Shown: positions 1 to 5,463 of the stretch, piece after piece
How the letters are laid out: the number at the start of each line of letters is the position of its first letter
Numbering within the stretch: position 1 is the first letter of the stretch
NCBI GenBank assembly: GCA_017634255.1
Contig: JAGBNT010000105.1
Location: forward strand, 1-18,622
From: Lachnospiraceae bacterium
GTDB taxonomy: Bacteria > Bacillota_A > Clostridia > Lachnospirales > Lachnospiraceae
Direction of reading: 5' to 3'
Length of the DNA stretch: 18,622 nucleotides
Translations under genes and position numbers: made by a program
Notes under the pieces: model-generated
What the model was told of the DNA's origin: nothing
Seen by the model: only the letters and a program-made list of their open reading frames with translations
The model's database searches: none

Positions 1-141
1 GTTACTGTTCACAGCCTTTCAGGCTGCGAACGTAACGGGTTTTGCCAATTAAATCGCCTTCGGCGATGGGGCAAAACCCATTTAAACCACAACACATTGG
101 GGCGTAACTGCGCAGTAAATGCGCAGTTCGCCTGTGAACAG
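1..141 (+). ncRNA. candidate structured RNA / palindromic element with several hairpins
   Basis: This stretch holds stacked inverted repeats. Bases 1-36 fold into a hairpin (GTTAC/GTAAC, GTTC/GAAC, CAGCCT/AGGCTG, loop TTC). Bases 37-46 pair with 70-79 (GGGTTTTGCC/GGCAAAACCC) around an inner stem 53-58/62-67 (ATCGCC/GGCGAT, loop TTC). Bases 106-114 pair perfectly with 120-128 (AACTGCGCA/TGCGCAGTT). Bases 130-135 pair with 138-143 (GCCTGT/ACAGGC). In addition CTGTTCACAG at 5-14 is the exact reverse complement of CTGTGAACAG at 132-141, so a long-range stem could close the whole domain as an alternative to the local hairpins. No family was recognised. It may be the 3' UTR of a gene left of the window, a small RNA, or an interspersed palindromic repeat. 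The left end is cut by the window, so its start is unknown. The pairings are seen directly; function is inference. Confidence 0.5.
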
Positions 142-161
142 GCACCTCTGGGTGCTTTTTT
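142..161 (+). terminator. intrinsic terminator ending the hairpin-rich region
   Basis: GCACC (142-146) and GGTGC (151-155) form a 5-bp stem with a 4-base loop, followed at once by six T residues (156-161). The stem's first two bases are shared with the preceding 130-143 hairpin, so the two stems compete. It ends transcription entering from the left, just before the promoter of the next gene. Confidence 0.7.
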
Positions 162-163
162 CA

Positions 164-192
164 TTGCCATTTTCTTTTCCGGTGCGTATAAT
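164..192 (+). promoter_or_regulatory. sigma-70-type promoter for the first double-glycine peptide
   Basis: TTGCCA at 164-169 (five of six to the -35 consensus) and TATAAT at 187-192 (six of six) are separated by exactly 17 bases. A second TATAAT overlaps at 192-197. The promoter begins three bases after the terminator T-tract, so the peptide gene is a separate transcription unit with a start expected near 199 and a leader of about 27 bases. Confidence 0.75.
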
Positions 193-225
193 ATAATATA
201 TGGGGATTTGCCCGGGAGGTGCGGC

Positions 226-489
226 ATGGATAAGGATATGATGAAAAGAAACGATGACGAACTGGAAAATGTGAGCGGCGGGTCGTGGAAAGAAACTTTG
301 CAATTGCGCGGTCTTTTTCGTGAAGGTGATAATGAATATATAAAGCTTCGTCTTATGCAATTAGGAATAGAAGCTACGATTCATGAAGATGGATCTTGGT
401 CTAATCATTACAAAGATATGGCTACAGGAAAGAGTTTGATGCACGAAGAAGTAATCAAGAGACTAGAGGAAATCAAGTTTCTTCATTAA
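226..489 (+). CDS. double-glycine leader peptide precursor, 87 aa, unknown core
   Basis: The product is a small precursor with an N-terminal leader of 19 residues ending DDELENVSGG, matching the class cleaved after Gly-Gly by C39-peptidase ABC exporters (Leu at -7, Glu at -8, Val at -4, Gly-Gly at -2/-1). At -12 there is Arg where leaders of this class usually have a hydrophobic residue. The predicted core is 68 residues, rich in charge, without cysteine, and ends in a likely amphipathic helix (HEEVIKRLEEIKFLH). The start at 226 is chosen over the upstream in-frame ATG at 97 because GGGAGGTG (214-221) is a strong ribosome binding site at proper spacing and the promoter lies at 164-192. It resembles the 2150-2398 product only in the leader. 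No exporter or modification enzyme is next to it. It could be a bacteriocin-like toxin, a signal, or an unmodified secreted peptide; the core was not recognised. Confidence 0.8.
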   Translation: MDKDMMKRNDDELENVSGGSWKETLQLRGLFREGDNEYIKLRLMQLGIEATIHEDGSWSNHYKDMATGKSLMHEEVIKRLEEIKFLH

Positions 490-494
490 AATAA

Positions 495-566
495 CCGGTA
501 TCCCAAGCAGACTCGCAAAAGGGCGATGTGATAGTAAATGGCGTGGATACATTTGTTATGGAATAA
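495..566 (+). pseudogene. possible 3' gene remnant, 23 codons to a stop
   Basis: Between a stop at 492-494 and a stop at 564-566 this frame reads PVSQADSQKGDVIVNGVDTF followed by VME. It has no start codon or ribosome binding site. Its protein-like pattern of alternating hydrophobic and polar residues suggests the C-terminal tail of a lost gene. It abuts, tail to tail, the truncated MerR gene on the other strand, so this may be a deletion junction. The family is unknown and a chance open frame remains possible. Confidence 0.25.
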
Positions 567-711
567 GACGGTCTATGTGGGAGTCATTATAGACCCACCT
601 GTAGGAATTTGCGTGTTCAACGTTTTCGAGCAACCCGATCTTTTCATAATAACGGATAGTGGAAGTGGGCAGGTCAAATTTTTTCGACAGATCGGTAATT
701 GAATAAGTCAT
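556..711 (-). pseudogene. truncated MerR-family transcriptional regulator, N-terminal fragment
   Basis: A 51-residue frame starts at 711 behind a strong GGAGG site. It reads MTYSITDLSKKFDLPTSTIR followed by YYEKIGLLENVEHANSYR, the helix-turn-helix and first wing of MerR regulators (helix-turn-helix at about 4-23, RYYEKIGLL at 20-28). Family members continue through a DNA-binding domain of about 70 residues, a coiled-coil dimerisation helix and an effector region. Here the frame stops after DSHIDRLIP at 556. The wing is also altered: NSYRWVY, where NGYRVY-like sequence is usual. Without the dimerisation helix it is probably non-functional. It lies 39 bases downstream of the ATPase gene in the same direction. 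MerR membership is confident from the motif; pseudogene status is inferred from length. Confidence 0.7.
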
Positions 712-750
712 AAGTCCTCCAAAAAAGTTAAAGAAGAACTTGAGTTAAGG

Positions 751-1938
751 TTATTTTTCTAAGCTTTCCATTAGAAGAAAATCTTTTAATTTTATGTGCT
801 TTACGTTGCTGGTAGAGTAGTCAATATCGTCATTGGTTATCAGTATTTTAGTATCTACCTGATTAAGACCGTTAAAAGCAGACATTTCGCGCTGATATGC
901 CTTATCTTCTGCAACACTGTAGGCTGCCTGAATAAAGTATCTGTAGTTTCCGCTTTCAGCAAGAAAATCAATCTCCCTGCCGTTATTGTCATAGACACTT
1001 ATTTTATATCCCATGTATATAAGCTCGTTATATACGATATTTTCAAGGTTATGTGTCAGGTCGTATCTGTTATTAATGCATCTTATTGAATTTAAAGCTA
1101 CATCACAGTTATATAGCTTGTGACTGTTCTCCAAAACCTTCTTTGCCTTTTTTGAATATCGGTCAGCCTGATCAATTATATATGCTTCGCTTAAGTAGTA
1201 TATCCATTTCTGAACCGTATTACTGCTGCATTGATTGTTGTTGCCCTTCATATAGTCGGCTATAGCTTTAGCTGAGTATATCCTTGAATTTGATATTAAA
1301 GTAAAGCTGGCAACTTTGCGAAATTCGTTGACTTTTTGAATCTTGTATCTGTTTATAATGTCATTTTCAACGATGGTTTTATCAAGATCATTGAGGTATA
1401 TCCTAAGCTCCTCTTCTCCCTGGAATTCGAGTCTTTTTGGAAACCCGCCCCATATAAGATAATCGGATATGGAAATGTCTCTCCCCAGCTCTTTTGCATA
1501 TTCAAGAATTTCTTTGTAAACGAATGGACGTATTCTAAATGCAACATATCTTCCGGACAGCTCTCTTGTAAATTCCTTTGAAAGAAGTTTTGAATTTGAT
1601 CCGGTAATAAAAACCGAGCAATCCCGTAATCGTAAAGTTTTACAGGCATTCTGCCATCCATCAATTTCCTGCACTTCATCAAGAAACACATAGCAGAAGC
1701 CATTCTTTCTATTGTTTTCAATATATGAAACAATATCTTTCCATTCCTGAATTTGCTCTGTGACGATACGGTCTTCAAAATTCAGATAGATAATGTTATC
1801 TGACTTTCCTGCAATTTCAGCCTTGATCTGTTTCAGTATTTCGGACTTACCGCACCTTCTGACACCAGTAATGATTTTAACAAGGTCGCTATTATAGAAA
1901 CTTCTGATTGGAGCTATATATTTTTCTCGTTTGATCAT
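751..1938 (-). CDS. AAA+ ATPase with DUF4143 C-terminal region
   Basis: The 395-residue product belongs to the widespread prokaryotic ATPase family that pairs an AAA_14-type P-loop domain with DUF4143. Walker A is GVRRCGKS (25-32), Walker B is YVFLDE (83-88), and ITGSN at 111-115 fits the sensor-1 strand. GRYVAFRIRPF (129-139) is the usual family motif after the ATPase core. A winged-helix-like segment follows at about 200-265. The end carries the restriction-endonuclease-like pattern E304, EIDF (322-325) and QAAY (337-340). No substrate is known for most of the family. The start at 1938 is preferred over the in-frame ATG at 1980 because GAGGGG precedes it at good spacing and the promoter's -10 lies at 1971-1976, leaving 1980 untranscribed. 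The gene is visibly more AT-rich than the housekeeping block to the right, suggesting lateral acquisition. It sits alone between two double-glycine peptide genes; a functional tie is only a guess. Confidence 0.85.
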   Translation of the reverse strand: MIKREKYIAPIRSFYNSDLVKIITGVRRCGKSEILKQIKAEIAGKSDNIIYLNFEDRIVTEQIQEWKDIVSYIENNRKNGFCYVFLDEVQEIDGWQNACKTLRLRDCSVFITGSNSKLLSKEFTRELSGRYVAFRIRPFVYKEILEYAKELGRDISISDYLIWGGFPKRLEFQGEEELRIYLNDLDKTIVENDIINRYKIQKVNEFRKVASFTLISNSRIYSAKAIADYMKGNNNQCSSNTVQKWIYYLSEAYIIDQADRYSKKAKKVLENSHKLYNCDVALNSIRCINNRYDLTHNLENIVYNELIYMGYKISVYDNNGREIDFLAESGNYRYFIQAAYSVAEDKAYQREMSAFNGLNQVDTKILITNDDIDYSTSNVKHIKLKDFLLMESLEK

Positions 1939-1947
1939 GGCACGCCC

Positions 1948-2040
1948 CTCAATTTTAATTATTATTGAGAATTTTATCATATTGAGGAAACATTCTCAAT
2001 GAGATTTATATAAAATCCTTTTCAGGGAATAATTCTCAGT
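1948..2040. promoter_or_regulatory. cluster of ATTGAG boxes: candidate operator over the ATPase promoter
   Basis: ATTGAGAAT occurs at 1964-1972 on the plus strand and again on the minus strand at 1992-2000, a perfect 9-bp inverted repeat with 19 bases between the arms. One arm overlaps the -35 and the other the end of the -10 and the likely start site. Related boxes are ATTGAGGAA at 1981 (plus), ATTGAG at 1948-1953 (minus) and ACTGAGAAT at 2032-2040 (minus). Five copies in 93 bases over a promoter is what a repressor site would look like. The binding protein is unknown. Confidence 0.45.
1971..1999 (-). promoter_or_regulatory. sigma-70-type promoter of the DUF4143 ATPase gene
   Basis: On the minus strand TTGAGA (1999 down to 1994) and TAAAAT (1976 down to 1971) are separated by 17 bases; each differs from consensus at one position. 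Transcription should start near 1964, giving a leader of about 25 bases before the ATG at 1938. Confidence 0.6.
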
Positions 2041-2149
2041 ATAAATCAAATAACGCCAGACGCTCTCAGTTGCTCAATCCGGCCAGGTTTCCCCTGCAAT
2101 AGGCAAAAATCAAGGGCTACTCTTGAACTAGAACAGTTCCTCTGCGCTT

Positions 2150-2398
2150 TTATTTTCCATTCTGCTGCCTTAGCGTGCAGAGATCGTCCCAGCCGATGGC
2201 GTCGGTGGAGAAGCCCATCGCGGCGGCGTTCCGGCATGCCTCGTCGTAGTTGGAAAATCTGCCCCTGACATCGCCCTTGTTGTCGATCACCTCCCACTGA
2301 TGCTTCTCGTCAGCACCTATGATATTGCTGGAATTGAAAAGATAACCTCCGCTTACATTGTCGAGACTATCATCATTTAACATATTCTTGTTATTCAT
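2150..2398 (-). CDS. double-glycine leader peptide precursor, 82 aa, unknown core
   Basis: The leader is 18 residues, MNNKNMLNDDSLDNVSGG, with Leu at -12, Leu at -7 and Val at -4 ahead of Gly-Gly, a good match to peptides trimmed by C39-peptidase ABC exporters. The 64-residue core has two cysteines (in DEACRNAA and WDDLCTLR) and reads like a small folded domain: a beta hairpin around WEVIDNKGDVRGRF, a helix around YDEACRNAAAMG, then IGWDDLCTLRQQ. This is longer and less repetitive than typical class II bacteriocins, and no function is recognised. A GGAGGGAG site lies seven bases ahead of the start, and a promoter with a perfect TATAAT is upstream. It stands alone, transcribed away from the 2596 membrane-protein gene. 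The pair of cysteines might form a disulfide after export. Confidence 0.8.
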   Translation of the reverse strand: MNNKNMLNDDSLDNVSGGYLFNSSNIIGADEKHQWEVIDNKGDVRGRFSNYDEACRNAAAMGFSTDAIGWDDLCTLRQQNGK

Positions 2399-2445
2399 TT
2401 TTAACTCCCTCCGTCTATTTTGAAACAGAAACCATTTGTTGTTCT

Positions 2446-2473
2446 ATTATAATATACGCTTTAAGTTATTCAA
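2446..2473 (-). promoter_or_regulatory. promoter of the second double-glycine peptide
   Basis: Minus-strand TTGAAT (2473 down to 2468) and a perfect TATAAT (2451 down to 2446) are 16 bases apart, with the start codon at 2398. The 197-base space to the 2596 gene thus carries two divergent promoters and nothing else that I recognise. Confidence 0.6.
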
Positions 2474-2529
2474 ATGGCAGAGTTTTATAAGAATTGGAAT
2501 CTATCCAGGAATTGTCCACAGATTGACAG

Positions 2530-2558
2530 TTGAACGTAAGGGAAGTTTAGCGTAAAAT
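2530..2558 (+). promoter_or_regulatory. likely promoter of the acidic-tail membrane protein gene
   Basis: TTGAAC at 2530-2535 and TAAAAT at 2553-2558 are 17 bases apart. A consensus TTGACA lies at 2523-2528 but pairs only with a poor -10 (TTTAGC at 2546-2551), so the first pairing is preferred. The motif AGCGTA sits beside the -10 in both this promoter and the divergent one. Confidence 0.4.
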
Positions 2559-2595
2559 AAATCGGAAACTTTTTTAACTCCAATGGGGCAATTAT

Positions 2596-3474
2596 ATGAG
2601 TATTTGGGATATCTATCTGGATCTGGACGCCATAGAGGCTAAACGAGCATATAAAAAAAGACTTAAACAGCAGCAGAACGAAAACAAAGCTAGAGGCAGC
2701 GGAGGCAAAAATGCCAAAGGCAGCAGCAAGCTTCCGCTCATCATAACAGTTTCCGCACTCTCAGTAGTTCTCCTGTGCACGATACTCCTTATCGTCATGC
2801 TTTTGACCGGCTGGGCTCCGAATCCGCTCACACGTGCAATTAACCGTTCCAGGACCGTCGGGCTGTTTGAAACCTATATACAGAGGGAAACCGGAACGAA
2901 GGTCAACCTGAATAAGGTCAGAAAAGACATTACCCAGACAGAGGAAATCCAATACTATGATGATATCATAGAGCCCTTTACAGCCGACCCCGGGATTATA
3001 GCCACCTGGTTTGAATACCTGCGCATGGATGAATGGGACTTTACCATCGCCAACGAGGATATCATGCTCGACATCGAGAACAGCGATACCGATACGCTCC
3101 TTGCCCTCTGCGCGAGGCACGGCTATCCGGAATTTGAAAGCGAGTACGGCTATATCCTCTCCGACGGCTCGGAAGAGGAGGCAGAGGCAGTTGAGGAAGA
3201 GGAGGAACCTGTTGAGGAGGCAGAGGAAGAGGAGCTGATTGAAGAGCCCGAAGAAGCAGTCATCTCCGAAGATGCCTTGCCGGAGATAGCGGATGAACCA
3301 GTCTCCGAAGACTACGAGGAGGTAGCTGCCGAGGAGACTCCGGAAGAGGAGTATACAGAAGAAGACCTCAGCGAGGATCTCGAAGCCATTCCAGAGGAGA
3401 CTGAGGAGGAAATTATCGAAGAAACCGAGGAAGAGGATGGCGAATATGAGGAGGAGGAAATGACATTCGAATGA
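2596..3474 (+). CDS. single-pass membrane protein with glutamate-rich C-terminal tail, unknown function
   Basis: The 292-residue product has a basic, presumably cytoplasmic N-terminus (1-45, rich in Lys, Arg and Gln), one strong membrane helix (about 47-71, SALSVVLLCTILLIVMLL), then a compact predicted extracellular domain (about 80-190, several Trp and Tyr, Cys at 61 and 172), and an extremely acidic tail (192-292, runs of Glu broken by Pro, Ala and Tyr). Positive-inside topology puts the acidic tail outside. The ATG at 2596 has only a weak GGGG ribosome site (2585-2588). The gene is convergent with the exporter permease gene, two bases between stops. The N-terminal MSIWDIYLDLDAIEAKRAYK superficially recalls J-like domains but lacks an HPD motif. 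Possible roles include cation binding at the surface or wall interaction; none is supported directly. No family recognised. Confidence 0.75.
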   Translation: MSIWDIYLDLDAIEAKRAYKKRLKQQQNENKARGSGGKNAKGSSKLPLIITVSALSVVLLCTILLIVMLLTGWAPNPLTRAINRSRTVGLFETYIQRETGTKVNLNKVRKDITQTEEIQYYDDIIEPFTADPGIIATWFEYLRMDEWDFTIANEDIMLDIENSDTDTLLALCARHGYPEFESEYGYILSDGSEEEAEAVEEEEEPVEEAEEEELIEEPEEAVISEDALPEIADEPVSEDYEEVAAEETPEEEYTEEDLSEDLEAIPEETEEEIIEETEEEDGEYEEEEMTFE

Positions 3475-3479
3475 TGTCA
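3461..3479. other. small symmetric hairpin spanning both convergent stop codons
   Basis: TGACAT (3461-3466) and ATGTCA (3474-3479) form a 6-bp stem with a 7-base loop that covers the stop codon of the plus-strand gene (3472-3474) and of the minus-strand permease gene (3477-3479). Neither strand has a T-tract after it, so it is at best a weak or factor-dependent bidirectional stop. Confidence 0.3.
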
Positions 3480-4769
3480 CTCATACCTTAACGCATCTAT
3501 GGGGTTCATCTTTGCTGCCTTGTTGGCAGGGTAATAGCCGAAGAAGACACCTACCGCAACTGAGAAGCCCACAGACATGAAAATACCGTTTATGGGGGGA
3601 TAAAACTTCGCCTCCTCGTCTATGATAGGTGTGGCAAAATAACCTGCTAAGAGACCGATAAGTATCCCGATTAGCCCTCCTACGATGCAAAGGACTATTG
3701 CCTCGACGATAAACTGCATCCTTATGGAAGAATTTGTAGCTCCAAGTGCCTTTCTGGTGCCTATCTCCCGGGTTCTCTCCTGAATGGATACCAGCATTAT
3801 ATTCATGACGCCGATACCTCCAACTAAAAGAGAGATGCCTGCAATAACAGAGATCGCCAACGACATTGTCCCCATCATTTCGGTATAGGACTTTATCATG
3901 GATGCCATACTGAAGCCCACGACCTCAAAGCTCTCATTATTCCTGAAGTATCTGCCGTTTAAGTATCTCTCGATCTCCTTTATAGTGTTATCCACATTGT
4001 TCGTATCATGAACCGTGATCTCCAGATCCCGGTATCTTTCCCTCGTATGATTTTCATGGAAGGCGGTCAGCAGCGGAAGATACATATCCGTCGCCCTGTC
4101 CGACGAAAAGGAATACATCTCTTTGTTTGAATCATAGTGATACACGCCTACTATCGTATAGTGCTTGTACTTATTATCAAGAACGACCGTTATTTGCTTT
4201 CCCAGAGCCTCTTCGTAGTCTATTTTAAATACGTCGTCTATGAGCTTGTCAGAAACGACTATGACCTTCCTTGCCTGATCCTGGTCCCTCTGCGTAAATA
4301 TCCTGCCGACAACCATTTCCAGCTTCTGGTTTTTGATATAATCGTTGTTTACGCCGTACACATTGACTGACCCCTTGTTGTCCTTATCTGATATCGAACC
4401 ACTTCCAAGATCGTTCCGGCGCAGCGCCACATCCAACTCATCGTCCATCCTCATCATGATGTCGTCGATCATCTCCCCGCTCAGATAATCCTCATCCCTC
4501 ATTTCCTCACGCTGCGGTCCTCTTCTGAAGACCATACCGCTCCCATCCTTCTCTAAGTCGCTGGCCTTCTGCTGGACACCCACGGTGATATTGGAAGCAC
4601 CCATATCGTTCATCTGGTTAGTGACCGAGCTGGTGAGGGAAGTACCTATGGTCATGATGGCGATAACTGCGGCGATACCTATGATTATGCCAAGCATCGT
4701 CAGTACGGACCTTGTTTTATTGGCGCGAAGACCGTTAAGCGCCAGCAATATATTCTCAAGCACCAGCAT
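3477..4769 (-). CDS. MacB-like ABC transporter permease (FtsX family)
   Basis: The 430-residue protein has the MacB layout: membrane helix 1 (about 21-42) right after a short cytoplasmic start, a large extracytoplasmic MacB_PCD-type domain (about 45-295), then three helices (302-328, 353-378, 393-412). The hallmark cytoplasmic segment SIQERTREIGTRKALGA (328-344) follows helix 2, and the C-terminus ends PANKAAKMNPIDALRYE as in the family. In this family the permease uses ATP-driven mechanical movement, rather than classical transport through the membrane, to push substrates such as peptides or antibiotics out. It overlaps the ATPase gene by 14 bases and completes a three-gene exporter with the fusion protein. 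The extracellular insert FRRGPQREEMRDEDY near 81-95 is unusually charged. Substrate unknown. Confidence 0.93.
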   Translation of the reverse strand: MLVLENILLALNGLRANKTRSVLTMLGIIIGIAAVIAIMTIGTSLTSSVTNQMNDMGASNITVGVQQKASDLEKDGSGMVFRRGPQREEMRDEDYLSGEMIDDIMMRMDDELDVALRRNDLGSGSISDKDNKGSVNVYGVNNDYIKNQKLEMVVGRIFTQRDQDQARKVIVVSDKLIDDVFKIDYEEALGKQITVVLDNKYKHYTIVGVYHYDSNKEMYSFSSDRATDMYLPLLTAFHENHTRERYRDLEITVHDTNNVDNTIKEIERYLNGRYFRNNESFEVVGFSMASMIKSYTEMMGTMSLAISVIAGISLLVGGIGVMNIMLVSIQERTREIGTRKALGATNSSIRMQFIVEAIVLCIVGGLIGILIGLLAGYFATPIIDEEAKFYPPINGIFMSVGFSVAVGVFFGYYPANKAAKMNPIDALRYE

Positions 4770-5463
4770 AGCCTCTGCCCTCTCTTTCTCCTATTATAAC
4801 TCCGTCACTTAGGGTCAGTATCCTCTGGGTCTCTTCCGCCAGCTCGGGAGAATGGGTGATAAGGATTATGGTTTTCCCATGCTCCTCGTTCAGCCTGTGA
4901 AAAATGTCCATGACCATCCTGCCGGTCTTGGTATCTAAAGCTCCGGTGGGCTCGTCCGCAAGGATCATAGAAGGGTCATTGCCCATGGCGCGGGCTATGG
5001 CAACCCTCTGCTTCTGTCCTCCCGAGAGCTCGTCGGGATTGTGGTCCATTCTGTCCTCCATTCCCACCATTGCCATAAGCTCTTTGGCGCGCTTTGTCCT
5101 TGCCCTGCCGCCCATGCCCGCGTAAAGCATCGGAAGCTCCACATTCTTAAGCGCCGACTGCCGGGATATAAGGTTATAGGTCTGGAACACAAAGCCTATC
5201 TTTTTATTTCTTATGGCAGAAAGCTCGCTGTCATCCGAATTGCTGATATCTACTCCGTCCAGGAAATACTCGCCCTCCGTGGGCTTGTCGAGGACTCCGA
5301 GGATATTCATAAGAGTGGATTTCCCCGAACCGGAAGCCCCGACGATTGATATAAATTCCCCGGGATAAACCTTGATATCTACACCGTGGAGTATCTCCAG
5401 CTCATTGGGCTGACCTATATAATATCTTTTATATATTTTTCTCGCGTCAACTATAGCGTCCAT
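4756..5463 (-). CDS. ABC transporter ATP-binding protein, MacB/LolD-like
   Basis: The 235-residue ATPase is complete and has every nucleotide-binding motif: Walker [10 protein letters not shown] (42-50), Q-loop Gln94, signature [15 protein letters not shown] (146-160), Walker B MILADE (166-171), D-loop GALD (174-177) and H-loop His204 (LITHS). The sequence is close to the subfamily that powers MacB-type permeases. The start codon overlaps the stop of the fusion-protein gene (TAATG, one shared base), and its 3' end overlaps the permease gene by 14 bases, so the three are surely translated together. It should dimerise at the inner face of the membrane and drive the permease. Confidence 0.95.
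   Translation of the reverse strand: MDAIVDARKIYKRYYIGQPNELEILHGVDIKVYPGEFISIVGASGSGKSTLMNILGVLDKPTEGEYFLDGVDISNSDDSELSAIRNKKIGFVFQTYNLISRQSALKNVELPMLYAGMGGRARTKRAKELMAMVGMEDRMDHNPDELSGGQKQRVAIARAMGNDPSMILADEPTGALDTKTGRMVMDIFHRLNEEHGKTIILITHSPELAEETQRILTLSDGVIIGEREGRGYAGA

Noticed and set aside
97..225. Upstream in-frame extension of the first peptide to an ATG at 97.
   Set aside because: It would translate through the hairpins, the terminator and the promoter, has no ribosome site, and would put the leader motif far from the N-terminus.
571..598. Pseudoknot-like pairing (GTCTAT/ATAGAC interleaved with GTGG/CCAC).
   Set aside because: It falls inside the conserved wing codons of the MerR remnant and short stems of this size arise by chance.
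2046..2297. An 83-codon frame overlapping the second peptide on the same strand.
   Set aside because: Arg/Gln-rich, lacks a ribosome site, and overlaps a gene with a clear leader, ribosome site and promoter.
2596..2680. J-domain-like N-terminus in the acidic-tail protein.
   Set aside because: Similarity is limited to an Ile-Trp start and a basic helix; the HPD motif and the rest of the fold are missing.
2761..3480. A hydrophobic 239-codon minus-strand frame opposite the acidic-tail gene.
   Set aside because: Glu codons read as Leu/Phe on the reverse strand, making a false membrane protein.
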